64,000 bases of DNA from Halobacillus salinus. Its GTDB lineage: Bacteria; Bacillota; Bacilli; Bacillales; Halobacillaceae. The notes beneath the pieces are model-generated. The model did not search any database, was not told the origin of the DNA, and saw nothing but the letters and a program-made list of their open reading frames with translations. Numbering within the stretch: position 1 is the first letter of the stretch; every line of letters begins with the position of its first letter. The stretch is from assembly GCF_004684905.1 (NCBI RefSeq), contig NZ_SRJC01000007.1:80694-144693 (forward strand), read 5' to 3'. This document shows positions 49,926 through 57,860 of this stretch, piece by piece. The position numbers were made by a program, and so were the translations under genes.

Positions 49926-49967
49926 GTCCTTAGTTTTTTAAAGAGGGGTTAGCTAAGAAAACTCTGT
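49926..49967 (-). promoter_or_regulatory. PreQ1-I riboswitch aptamer upstream of queF
   Basis: Minus strand reads AGAG, a T-rich loop with TTAGCTAACC, then CCCTCTTTAAAAAACTAAGG, matching the preQ1-I layout: short P1, A-rich tail and a CUAA segment forming the pseudoknot. The terminator at 49876-49911 follows, so high preQ1 should stop transcription. The rest of the 335-bp gap 49866-50200 holds the acsA control region. Confidence 0.85.
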
Positions 49968-50060
49968 ATATCTACTTCATTATAGGTCTGAACCACACAC
50001 CTGTCAATGCAAGGAGAAAAGGCGCATTTTTTGTAAATGTTTGGGATAACACTTTAAAAA

Positions 50061-50074
50061 CACAAGCGTTTCCA
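50061..50074 (+). promoter_or_regulatory. Possible second CcpA cre site
   Basis: CACAAGCGTTTCCA is a partial match to the cre consensus (TGWAANCGNTNWCA); weaker than the site below. Confidence 0.35.
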
Positions 50075-50161
50075 CTAAAATAAGAAGTAATTCATAAAAT
50101 ATTCAGAAAAATATTGCACCATGATGCTCTGAATCCTTCAGGGCTTTATTCAGCTGAGTTT

Positions 50162-50175
50162 AGAAAACGTTTTCA
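50162..50175 (+). promoter_or_regulatory. CcpA cre site upstream of acsA
   Basis: AGAAAACGTTTTCA; its reverse complement TGAAAACGTTTTCT fits the cre consensus very well. It lies 26 bp before the acsA start, as expected for carbon catabolite repression of acetate use. Confidence 0.75.
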
Positions 50176-50200
50176 AAAATCTTTGATGAGGTGATCAAAC

Positions 50201-51910
50201 ATGGACATGAAACCCATTCCAGCACGTTCCGGAGAACACAACATGCAAAATTATGAAGAAGCACATGCTTTATTTGATTGGAATGAAGTGAAGAAGAACT
50301 TCACATGGAGTCAGACTGGTCAAGTGAACATCGCATATGAAGCGATTGATAAGCATACAGAAGATCCTCAAAAAAAGAATCAAGTTGCTCTCGTCTATTC
50401 TGCCCCTGATCGCGAGGAGAAGCTGACATTTGAAGACTTAAGGGTTCAGAGTAATAAATTTGCGAACGTTTTGGAAAAGCATAATATCGTAAAAGGAGAT
50501 CGTGTCTTTCTGTTTATGCCAAGAAGCCCGGAATTCTATGCGGCCTTCTTAGGTATTCTGAAAACAGGTGCGATCGCAGGACCGTTGTTTGAGGCGTTCA
50601 TGGAACAGGCGGTTCGTGACCGTTTAGAGGATAGCGAGGCGACCATGTTGATTACGACGCCTGAGTTGTTGGATCGTGTACCGGTTGATGAGCTGCCTGA
50701 TTTGAAGCAGATTGTCCTTGTCGGTGGAGATGCCCCTGGCAACTATATTTCCTTCGAGGAAGAAATGGAGGAAGCATCAGAAGACTTCGATATTGAATGG
50801 GTCGACCTTGAAGATGGTATGCTGCTTCATTACACTTCTGGTTCCACAGGAAAGCCTAAAGGGGTATATCATGTGCACAACGCCATGATTCAACACTACC
50901 AAACAGGTAAGTGGGTACTGGATTTGAAAGAGAATGATGTCTACTGGTGTACCGCTGACCCAGGTTGGGTGACAGGTACAAGCTATGGTATCTTTGCACC
51001 ATGGTTGAACGGTGTGACCAATGTCATTCGAGGTGGCCGCTTCAGCCCTGACGATTGGTACGGAACCATTGCCGAGCAAAATGTAACAGTATGGTATTCT
51101 GCTCCGACTGCGTTCCGTAAGTTGCTGAGTGCTGGTGAGGAAGCAGTGAAGGAACATGACCTTTCTACGCTTCGCCATATCTTGAGTGTCGGGGAACCGT
51201 TGAACCCAGAAGTCGTTACGTGGGGACTTAAAGCCTTCGACTTGCGTATTCATGATACGTGGTGGATGACAGAAACCGGCGGTATGTTAATTTGTAACTA
51301 TCCAGCGATGGAAATGCGTCCAGGATCGATGGGTAAACCATTCCCAGGTATCGAAGCATCCATCGTAGATAATGAAGGGAACGAATTGCCTGCCAATCAG
51401 ATGGGGAACTTGGCAATTAAAGCTGGCTGGCCTTCGATGATGCGCGCAATCTGGAAGAACCCAGGCAAATATGAAAGCTATTTCCTTAATGGTTGGTACG
51501 TTTCTGGTGATAGTGCGTATAAGGATGAAGATGGCTATTTCTGGTTCCAAGGTCGTCTGGATGATGTCATCAATACGTCCGGCGAACGTGTCGGTCCATT
51601 TGAAGTGGAGAGTAAGCTGATTGAACATGAAGCGGTAGCAGAAGCTGGAGTTATCGGTAAGCCGGACCCAGAGCGCGGAGAGATTATCAAGGCGTTCATC
51701 ACCCTGAGAGATGGTTATGAACAGTCGGATGAGCTGCTGGAAGAAATCCGTCAGTTTGTGAAAAAAGGGTTGAGTGCTCACGCTGCTCCACGAGAAATCG
51801 AAATCAAAGATACGATTCCAAAAACACGTAGTGGTAAAATCATGCGTCGTCTCCTGAAATCATGGGAGCTTGGTCTACCGACAGGTGATACGTCCACATT
51901 AGAAGAATAG
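50201..51910 (+). CDS. acsA: Acetyl-CoA synthetase AcsA
   Basis: 569 residues (B. subtilis AcsA has 572). AMP-binding motif HYTSGSTGKPKGV, TWWMTETGG, GRLDDVINTSGERVGPFEVES and the C-terminal PKTRSGKIMRRLL whose lysine is the acetylation site controlled by AcuA in B. subtilis. Activates acetate to acetyl-CoA through acetyl-AMP. GAGGTG lies 8 bases before ATG 50201. CcpA site upstream; terminator downstream. Confidence 0.97.
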   Translation: MDMKPIPARSGEHNMQNYEEAHALFDWNEVKKNFTWSQTGQVNIAYEAIDKHTEDPQKKNQVALVYSAPDREEKLTFEDLRVQSNKFANVLEKHNIVKGDRVFLFMPRSPEFYAAFLGILKTGAIAGPLFEAFMEQAVRDRLEDSEATMLITTPELLDRVPVDELPDLKQIVLVGGDAPGNYISFEEEMEEASEDFDIEWVDLEDGMLLHYTSGSTGKPKGVYHVHNAMIQHYQTGKWVLDLKENDVYWCTADPGWVTGTSYGIFAPWLNGVTNVIRGGRFSPDDWYGTIAEQNVTVWYSAPTAFRKLLSAGEEAVKEHDLSTLRHILSVGEPLNPEVVTWGLKAFDLRIHDTWWMTETGGMLICNYPAMEMRPGSMGKPFPGIEASIVDNEGNELPANQMGNLAIKAGWPSMMRAIWKNPGKYESYFLNGWYVSGDSAYKDEDGYFWFQGRLDDVINTSGERVGPFEVESKLIEHEAVAEAGVIGKPDPERGEIIKAFITLRDGYEQSDELLEEIRQFVKKGLSAHAAPREIEIKDTIPKTRSGKIMRRLLKSWELGLPTGDTSTLEE

Positions 51911-51915
51911 TACCT

Positions 51916-51950
51916 GAAACGTCTGCAGGGTTCCTGCAGACGTTTCTTTA
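51916..51950 (+). terminator. Terminator of acsA
   Basis: Perfect 14-bp stem GAAACGTCTGCAGG with CCTGCAGACGTTTC, then TTTA. Confidence 0.92.
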
Positions 51951-52184
51951 TAAAGATTCAGGACATTTTCCCCTTTCTTTCCACATCTTGTTATGATGTA
52001 ATGGATAGGAAGAAGGAACGATATTGATAGAGACGGTTGTGAATTCATCCCCTCATCATTCTTTATAGTGTAGTTCGCTAGTGGACAGTGGACAACCCAA
52101 GTAGAAGAGCATTGGAGAAAATTCCGATCGCTTCTTTTTTTAAACTATTTAACCGAACATACGTTCTATTAGGGGTGATGAATA

Positions 52185-52754
52185 ATGGATGAGGTAGTGC
52201 GTCATTTTTTTGATAAGTTCCCAGATTTGAAAGGAAATCAAGCGGTAGAGACATTTATTAGAATGCCCGAACATCGAGAGGTAATAGAAGAGTATTTGCG
52301 CAATCCTATAGAAAACAATCGTCTTGCTTTAGATCAAACATTCAAAGCTTATTACTTTGATGTTCGCTTCACGTCTTACGTAAGCACCTCTCTCTATTTT
52401 CAAAGTGTGAATTTCGACAAACGTGCAAGGCGATTTGCAGGCAGGAATGCGTTGACTCTTGATCAGCCGATTGGGGACGGGGAAGGTACCACATTCAAAG
52501 ATCAGATTGCCGACCCAAATGGGGAATACTTTCTAAAAGAAGACAATTTAGAAGCATGTGTCGAAGATGAAAAGTTGATAAAGGCTTTAGCCACGTTGAC
52601 TGACCGGCAGCGCCGGATTTTGAACCTTGCCTACTTCAAGCAATGGTCAGATACGGCTATCGCCAATGAATTCGATGTAACTCAACAATCTATTTCCAAA
52701 AGTCATCGAACAGCATTGATGAAGTTAAAAAACGAAATGACGAAAGGAGAGTAG
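52185..52754 (+). CDS. sigO: SigO (YvrI)-like sigma-70 family factor
   Basis: 189 residues. The C terminus is a sigma region 4 (LTDRQRRILNLAYFKQWSDTAIANEFDVTQQSISKSHRTALMKLK) with a clear HTH; the N-terminal half lacks a normal region 2. Length, layout and the small co-factor gene two bases downstream fit B. subtilis SigO (YvrI), which needs RsoA to form a working sigma factor and drives oxdC under acid stress. The ATG follows AGGGGTGATGAATA. No oxdC or yvrL homologue is nearby, so the regulon must lie elsewhere. The symbol is by analogy. Confidence 0.8.
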   Translation: MDEVVRHFFDKFPDLKGNQAVETFIRMPEHREVIEEYLRNPIENNRLALDQTFKAYYFDVRFTSYVSTSLYFQSVNFDKRARRFAGRNALTLDQPIGDGEGTTFKDQIADPNGEYFLKEDNLEACVEDEKLIKALATLTDRQRRILNLAYFKQWSDTAIANEFDVTQQSISKSHRTALMKLKNEMTKGE

Positions 52755-52756
52755 AA

Positions 52757-52996
52757 ATGTCCAACCTGTATCAATTTGTGAAAGCGTCACAGGAGGGAGT
52801 ACAAACAGAGGAAAGAATCATTAAGGCTTTCGAGCCTAAGATCAAATCGTCATTGAGGATGACGAAGCAAACAAACCGAGAAGATTTAGAACAGGAGCTA
52901 AGGGTTTTTGTCCTTCGTTATGTACGAGAATATGATATCGGGCGAATACCAGGGTTATTCGAACTGAACCAAATACAAAGAAAAAAAGCCCAATAA
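52757..52996 (+). CDS. rsoA: RsoA-like co-sigma factor
   Basis: 79 residues, exactly the length of B. subtilis RsoA (YvrHa). It holds the sigma region-2-like segment (FEPKIKSSLRMTKQTNREDLEQELRVFVLRYVREYD) missing from its partner. In B. subtilis RsoA and SigO bind core polymerase together and recognise -10 and -35 respectively. GAAAGGAG overlaps the sigO end; the start is 2 bp after the sigO stop. Its stop lies in the terminator at 52991-53035. Confidence 0.8.
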   Translation: MSNLYQFVKASQEGVQTEERIIKAFEPKIKSSLRMTKQTNREDLEQELRVFVLRYVREYDIGRIPGLFELNQIQRKKAQ

Positions 52997-53035
52997 CAAA
53001 GCGCATACTAGGGGAGGTGCGCTTTGTTATTTTTT
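52991..53035 (+). terminator. Terminator of the sigO-rsoA pair
   Basis: Perfect 14-bp stem AATAACAAAGCGCA with TGCGCTTTGTTATT, 12-base loop, then TTTT. It overlaps the rsoA stop and the stop of the converging small gene. Confidence 0.92.
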
Positions 53036-53191
53036 ATTGGGGAAAAGTCCGTTGAGCCCTGCTGCAATGGCAACTCCACTCGCAAGACCTAAGGCTAGTT
53101 GGTCAAACATCAACCCGAATACAACACCAAGCGCGACGCCTAATCCCATCCAGCTCCCTAATCGTTTCTTTGACGACTGTCCTTTTTCCAT
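53027..53191 (-). CDS. Hypothetical small glycine-rich membrane protein
   Basis: 54 residues from ATG 53191 (AAAGGAG upstream); longer in-frame starts lack a site. Basic N terminus (MEKGQSSKKRLGS) and a glycine-patterned hydrophobic region (WMGLGVALGVVFGLMFDQLALGLASGVAIAAGL), like small glycine-zipper membrane proteins. It lies between rsoA and yvrJ in the opposite direction. Role unknown. Confidence 0.65.
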   Translation of the reverse strand: MEKGQSSKKRLGSWMGLGVALGVVFGLMFDQLALGLASGVAIAAGLNGLFPNKK

Positions 53192-53364
53192 ATAAACCAC
53201 TCCTTTATTTCTTATACGAGATCTCCCCATCATTTGTTTCAAAAAACAGTTGATAGAGGTTGTTTTTTTATACCTCAACCTTTCTTTATACCTTGAAAGG
53301 GCGTTACAAATAAGCACCTCAAAAAGTATTGTATTAGATTTAAAAACGAAAAGGAGGAGTAACG

Positions 53365-53523
53365 ATGGATTATGTAATGTTTGCTCAACTTCTTGGAGAT
53401 GTAGGCTTTCCGGTAGCTATCACTATATATCTGCTATTGAATATGGAGGCGAAAATAGAACGCTTAGAATCTACCATTCACACTTTAGCTGAATCGAAGG
53501 AGTCTGATGATATGGAACGATAA
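53365..53523 (+). CDS. yvrJ: YvrJ family small membrane protein
   Basis: 52 residues: a membrane segment FAQLLGDVGFPVAITIYLLL then a charged helix (NMEAKIERLESTIHTLAE), matching YvrJ of B. subtilis, which lies next to sigO-rsoA there too. Function unknown. AAAAGGAGGAG is 5 bases before the ATG. Its linkage to the SigO-like pair is the best support for the SigO assignment. Confidence 0.85.
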   Translation: MDYVMFAQLLGDVGFPVAITIYLLLNMEAKIERLESTIHTLAESKESDDMER

Positions 53524-53531
53524 AGGAGAGC

Positions 53532-53562
53532 GCAGAAGCATTCCGTGGATGCTTCTGCTTTT
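53532..53562 (+). terminator. Terminator of yvrJ
   Basis: Perfect stem GCAGAAGCAT with ATGCTTCTGC, 7-base loop, TTTT. Confidence 0.9.
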
Positions 53563-53563
53563 C

Positions 53564-53579
53564 TGTTTCACATGAAACG
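53564..53579. promoter_or_regulatory. parS-like site
   Basis: TGTTTCACATGAAACG matches parS TGTTTCACGTGAAACA at 14 of 16 bases. Intergenic between yvrJ and the NCS2 gene. Could bind ParB; the changed central base weakens the case. Confidence 0.45.
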
Positions 53580-53651
53580 TTGAAGTAGGACACACTGTCA
53601 AAAGCTGTGATAACATGTAGAAAAAAATAGATTAAATCGCAGGTGAATGAA

Positions 53652-54956
53652 ATGAAAACAGAAACAGGATCATTTATAGGAACAAGCTTAGAAACGACAC
53701 AGTGGTTTGTTTTTCTACTTGCAAGCTCTGTTGCTTTACCTATTGTCATAGGTTCAATCTTCGAATTGAACTTTACAGAAATAGCGGGCCTGATGCAGCG
53801 CACCTTCTTTGCAGTAGGGATTACGTCGTTTTTGCAAGGAGTATTCGGGCATCGGCTGCCGATTTTAGAAGGTCCAGCGGGATTGTGGATCAGTATTTTT
53901 GCCGTAATGGCATATTCCGGGGTGGAATCGGGAAAAAGCTATATAGAAACCTTGCAGACGCTAGAAGCGGCTATGCTATGGACAGGTGGATTTCTTCTGT
54001 TATTCGGTACCTTCCGTTTGGCACACCGTGTTCTATTTGTGTTCACACCACTCGTGACAGGTGCTTTTTTATTTCTGCTCACGGTCCAGCTTAGCGGAAC
54101 GTTTCTACAGGGGATGTTGGGGATACAACAACAAGTCGAAGCTATTCATAGTACAGAAGCTGCCGTCGCCTTTTTCACTTTCTTTCTTGTATTAGGGTTA
54201 TCCTTATTCGGAAAAGGGGCGCTGAAAAGTTATGCCGTGCTCCTTGGAATTGTGGTGGGATGGCTCACATATGTCGTGACGATCAACGGGGAATCAGAAA
54301 GAGATGCAGATGTAGCTGTATTCCAACCACCTGAATGGCTCGCTTGGGGTCCTCCTAACTTTGAGTGGAGTGTCATACCGCTGGCGTTTATTACGGCGGT
54401 TATTTTATTGTCGAATATTGTCGCGTCTGTCGTAGCGGTGAGTCAATCCATTCATGGGAAGCCTTCCTATACATATAGCCAGGTGAACCGGGGGAGTAGC
54501 TTTCTAGGTGTGACACATGGCATTACTGCGATGTTTTCAGCGATTGCCAATGTTCCTCTCGCTTCTTCCTCAGGGTTTATTGATTTGACAGGTCAGAAGA
54601 AGAAGCGACCATTCTTATACGCGTCTCTGCTTCTCGTCATCATCGCTTTCTTCCCACCGCTTGTAGCGTTTATTTCCGGCATTCCAGCTCCTGTGGCGAA
54701 TGCCGCACTGCTTGCTACATTTGTACAGCTGATGGGACTCGGTCTTTCGAATATTGCGAGTCAAGAGTTAGACCAGCGACGGCTTACGATTTTAGGAGTC
54801 TCGTTCCTGCTAGGAATTGGTCTGATGTTTCTTCCAGCAGAAGTCTTCCAAGGGATGCCCGGTTTGGTGCGGAACCTTGCAAGCAATGGATTGCTTGTCG
54901 GGACCATGTTCGTCATTTTATTAGAACAACTATGGAAAGAGCCGAAACATAGCTAG
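53652..54956 (+). CDS. NCS2 family nucleobase permease
   Basis: 434 residues, about fourteen membrane segments, with the NCS2 pattern (GHRLPILEGPAGLWISIFAV; ANVPLASSSGFIDLTGQ). Likely a xanthine, uric acid or uracil proton symporter. ATG 53652 follows AGGTGA; GTG 53643 is the alternative. The hydroxylase gene starts 16 bp after its end, so they may share a transcript, with no obvious link in function. Confidence 0.85.
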   Translation: MKTETGSFIGTSLETTQWFVFLLASSVALPIVIGSIFELNFTEIAGLMQRTFFAVGITSFLQGVFGHRLPILEGPAGLWISIFAVMAYSGVESGKSYIETLQTLEAAMLWTGGFLLLFGTFRLAHRVLFVFTPLVTGAFLFLLTVQLSGTFLQGMLGIQQQVEAIHSTEAAVAFFTFFLVLGLSLFGKGALKSYAVLLGIVVGWLTYVVTINGESERDADVAVFQPPEWLAWGPPNFEWSVIPLAFITAVILLSNIVASVVAVSQSIHGKPSYTYSQVNRGSSFLGVTHGITAMFSAIANVPLASSSGFIDLTGQKKKRPFLYASLLLVIIAFFPPLVAFISGIPAPVANAALLATFVQLMGLGLSNIASQELDQRRLTILGVSFLLGIGLMFLPAEVFQGMPGLVRNLASNGLLVGTMFVILLEQLWKEPKHS

Positions 54957-54972
54957 AAAGGACAGAATACAC

Positions 54973-56289
54973 ATGACAGAAATGTACGATGTCGTTGGAA
55001 TCGGAGTCGGCCCCTACAATTTAGGGCTGGCGGCTCTGATGGATGATACAGAATTGAATGCCGTATTTTTTGAGAAAACACCAGAATTCGTCTGGCACCC
55101 TGGTATGCTGGTCGAGCAAATGGATTTGCAAGTTCCCTTTCTGGCCGATCTCGCCACATTCGCAGACCCTAAGAGCAGGTTTACATTTATGAACTACTTA
55201 TATGAAAACGACCGGATGTTTCCGTTCTTTTTCCATCAACACTTCAAAGTGCCGAGGCAAGAATATAATGATTACTTGCAGTGGGTTGCTGGTCAACTGT
55301 CATCGATCCGCTTCGGTCACACTGTGATCGACGTCATCGATCATAACGAAGGGGAGTCTCCTCACTACCAAGTGGTTGCAGAAGAAACGGCAACTGGAAA
55401 GAAAGTATATGTAAAAGCGAAACATGTCGTCATGGGAACCGGAAATGAACCGCTTGTATTGAATGGTATGGACGGATTTCCGAATGAAGATGTCATTCAC
55501 TCGAGTCGCTATTTGTTCGAGAAGGAGCATTTATTGAAGGCTAAGCATGTGACGGTTGTGGGATCCGGGCAAAGTGCACTTGAAGTCTTTCTTGATCTAC
55601 TGGAGGAGCAAGAGCGCCAGGATATGAAGTTGACCCTGTTCACTCGAACGGGAGGATTATTCCAACTGGATCAAGCGAAGTTTGCACAGGAAATGTTCAC
55701 ACCTGACTATGTAGATTACTTTCATAATCTGAGCCTTGACCAGCGTAAAGAAGCATTGGATACATTGAAGCCGCTAAGAAAAGGGATCGATCCAGACACA
55801 CTGACACAACTTTACACAAGGCTTTATCACCGGACGGCTGGTGGGAAAGAGGCACGTGTGCTCATTCAACCGATGACAGAAGTGAAAGAGATCGAAGGTG
55901 TAGATGGTGGGTACAAGCTTCATTGTCGTCAGTGGCAGGAGGAACACGACTATACGTACGATTCAGAGAAGGTTGTCCTCGCAACTGGATATAAACCGCA
56001 TATCCCTGATTGGTTCATGAAGCGGTTCAAGGACAAGGTGAAGTGGGAAGCGGAGAACATGTACAAAGTGACACGTGATTACCAACTGGACTTCGGTGAC
56101 AATCGCGACCATCACTTTTTCACTTTGACGAACCTTGTTCATTCGCACGGTGCCGGCGCAACGAATCTTGGGCTATCGGTGCATAGGAATGTACACATCA
56201 TCAATGCCATCGCAGGAAAAACGCTTTACAAAAACCAGCAGGACACATCCTTTCAGCAGTTTTCTATGCGAGATTTCTCACAGAATTAA
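54973..56289 (+). CDS. L-lysine/L-ornithine N-monooxygenase (IucD/SidA family)
   Basis: 438 residues. FAD-binding GIGVGPYNLGLA at the start, the second nucleotide motif VVGSGQSALEVF (NADPH) near residue 200 and the ATGYKPHIP motif. Hydroxylates the side-chain amine of lysine or ornithine for hydroxamate siderophores. Usually found with IucA/IucC-type synthetases, none of which is nearby, so it may act in a pathway encoded elsewhere. AGAAAGGA lies upstream of ATG 54973. Confidence 0.88.
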   Translation: MTEMYDVVGIGVGPYNLGLAALMDDTELNAVFFEKTPEFVWHPGMLVEQMDLQVPFLADLATFADPKSRFTFMNYLYENDRMFPFFFHQHFKVPRQEYNDYLQWVAGQLSSIRFGHTVIDVIDHNEGESPHYQVVAEETATGKKVYVKAKHVVMGTGNEPLVLNGMDGFPNEDVIHSSRYLFEKEHLLKAKHVTVVGSGQSALEVFLDLLEEQERQDMKLTLFTRTGGLFQLDQAKFAQEMFTPDYVDYFHNLSLDQRKEALDTLKPLRKGIDPDTLTQLYTRLYHRTAGGKEARVLIQPMTEVKEIEGVDGGYKLHCRQWQEEHDYTYDSEKVVLATGYKPHIPDWFMKRFKDKVKWEAENMYKVTRDYQLDFGDNRDHHFFTLTNLVHSHGAGATNLGLSVHRNVHIINAIAGKTLYKNQQDTSFQQFSMRDFSQN

Positions 56290-56310
56290 CCAATTTTTGC
56301 AAGTTGGTGT

Positions 56311-56335
56311 GTTTAAAATTGTACCGAGTGGGAAG
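56311..56335 (+). promoter_or_regulatory. Possible sigma-B promoter of the PfpI gene
   Basis: GTTTAA (56311-56316), 13-bp spacer, GGGAAG (56330-56335), close to the sigma-B consensus GTTTAA N12-14 GGGTAT. B. subtilis YfkM, the closest relative by recollection, is a sigma-B general-stress protein. Confidence 0.45.
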
Positions 56336-56382
56336 ATATTCTATGTGACAAAATCAACCAACCCACAAGGAGAGATGAAATC

Positions 56383-56898
56383 ATGAGTAAGATTGCATGC
56401 GTTATGACTTCTGAATTTGAAGATGTTGAATACACACAACCGAATGATGCGTTCACGAAAGAAGGACACGAAGTAACGACAATCGAATGGGAAGCAGGTA
56501 AACAAGTTACAGGCAAGCAAGGTCAAGCCACTGTAACAATCGACGCTTCTATTGATGACGTGAAGCCAGAAGACTTTGATGCTCTGTTTATCCCAGGTGG
56601 ATTCTCACCTGACCAGTTGCGTGGTGACGAGAAATTCGTTCAATTCGCCAAGCACTTTATGGACCAGGACAAACCCGTATTCGCCATCTGCCACGGACCG
56701 CAGCTACTAATTACTGCGAAGTCATTAGAAGGCAGAACAGCTACAGGCTTCAAATCGATTGCGGTCGATATGGAATATGCGAAAGCGAACTACAAGGACC
56801 AGGAAGTCGTCGTTTGCCAAAACCAATTGGTAACAAGTCGACAACCGGACGATATTCCAGCCTTCAACCGTGAAGCAATGAAGTTGTTAGAAGCATAA
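56383..56898 (+). CDS. DJ-1/PfpI family protein (YfkM/YraA-like)
   Basis: 171 residues. Nucleophile elbow FAICHGPQLL with the reactive Cys around residue 104, and Glu in the fold's first half. This group includes general-stress proteins that detoxify aldehydes or repair glycated proteins; activity is debated. AAGGAGAG precedes ATG 56383. Possible sigma-B promoter upstream; own terminator. Confidence 0.9.
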   Translation: MSKIACVMTSEFEDVEYTQPNDAFTKEGHEVTTIEWEAGKQVTGKQGQATVTIDASIDDVKPEDFDALFIPGGFSPDQLRGDEKFVQFAKHFMDQDKPVFAICHGPQLLITAKSLEGRTATGFKSIAVDMEYAKANYKDQEVVVCQNQLVTSRQPDDIPAFNREAMKLLEA

Positions 56899-56906
56899 AG
56901 AAGAAG

Positions 56907-56935
56907 AATCCGCTCTGATATGAGCGGATTTTTTG
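56907..56935 (+). terminator. Terminator of the PfpI gene
   Basis: AATCCGCTC with GAGCGGATT, then TTTTT. Confidence 0.9.
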
Positions 56936-57089
56936 TTTAAGGAAAACGAACCTTGTCTAATTTTGAAAATTTGAAAAGTTTCCTTTTTATTTTTGTTCTC
57001 GAACGAGGTATGCTAGAGGAAGAACACGAAAATGAAGCGACGTTTTACAGACGATTAAGCAGAGCTACATAGACAGAAGGAGGAAGACG

Positions 57090-57860
57090 ATGATTGTCCA
57101 AGAGCGAGAACATGATTTTATCTTGATCAAGCAACATGACCATGCACAGTTATCCGGTCGCATGGTTCGGGAATGGAAGCAGCATTTTCTACTGCGTTCT
57201 AAATTGAGAGAAGAAGCGGACTGGGCGGCGGCGCAACACGATAGAGCTTGGATTCCGCTGGATGACAATCCTGAGTGGAACGAGGAAGAACAGAAGCCTT
57301 ATTCTTTCATTGATTATCCACTAAAGGAGAAGCTTGCTGCTTACCAACGAGGCATTACAGAGGTGGCAGAACAATCGTTGTATGCAGGAATGCTTTGTAG
57401 TATGCATTATCAATCCTTTATGTCTGAAGACAGCGAGGAACCTCTGATGCGCCAGTTTGTCCAGGAAGAGAAGGAGCGGCAGGAGCGGTTGTTCGCTCTG
57501 ATGGAAATGGATATTCCTAAGGACATTTATGACCTTCACTTTAAGCGTCTTCAATTTAGTGATGACCTATCGCTTTATGTATGTATGAATCAACCTGGAG
57601 TTTCGAAAGAAGAAGAAGTTGCCTGGTTCAGGGACGGATTCCGTCAGCATTTTGACTTTGCTCCAAATGGCATGATCGCTGACTGGGTTGACGACAAACA
57701 AGTATCCGTTGATCCGTTTCCATTTGAAAACCCATTCGATGCTCGCATACCTTATAAATTGGTTACGAAAGAAGCAATCAAGCAACACGGGTTCACGAAA
57801 GCTTACGAGCAAGCGGAAACAGACCAACGGTTAGTGACGTTCATCGCGAAAGATCGCTAA
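57090..57860 (+). CDS. DUF3891 family protein
   Basis: 256 residues, soluble, acidic. N terminus MIVQEREHDFILIKQHDHAQLSGRM and the HYQSFMSE and WIPLDDNPEW segments fit the DUF3891 family, of unknown function; conserved His and Asp residues suggest an HD-like metal site (inference). AGGAGG precedes ATG 57090. Its stop overlaps the converging sleL stop. Confidence 0.75.
   Translation: MIVQEREHDFILIKQHDHAQLSGRMVREWKQHFLLRSKLREEADWAAAQHDRAWIPLDDNPEWNEEEQKPYSFIDYPLKEKLAAYQRGITEVAEQSLYAGMLCSMHYQSFMSEDSEEPLMRQFVQEEKERQERLFALMEMDIPKDIYDLHFKRLQFSDDLSLYVCMNQPGVSKEEEVAWFRDGFRQHFDFAPNGMIADWVDDKQVSVDPFPFENPFDARIPYKLVTKEAIKQHGFTKAYEQAETDQRLVTFIAKDR

Noticed and set aside
52185..53523. Phage or integrative-element origin of the sigma locus
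   Set aside because: No integrase, att-like repeats or phage genes flank it; it lies between ordinary chromosomal genes.
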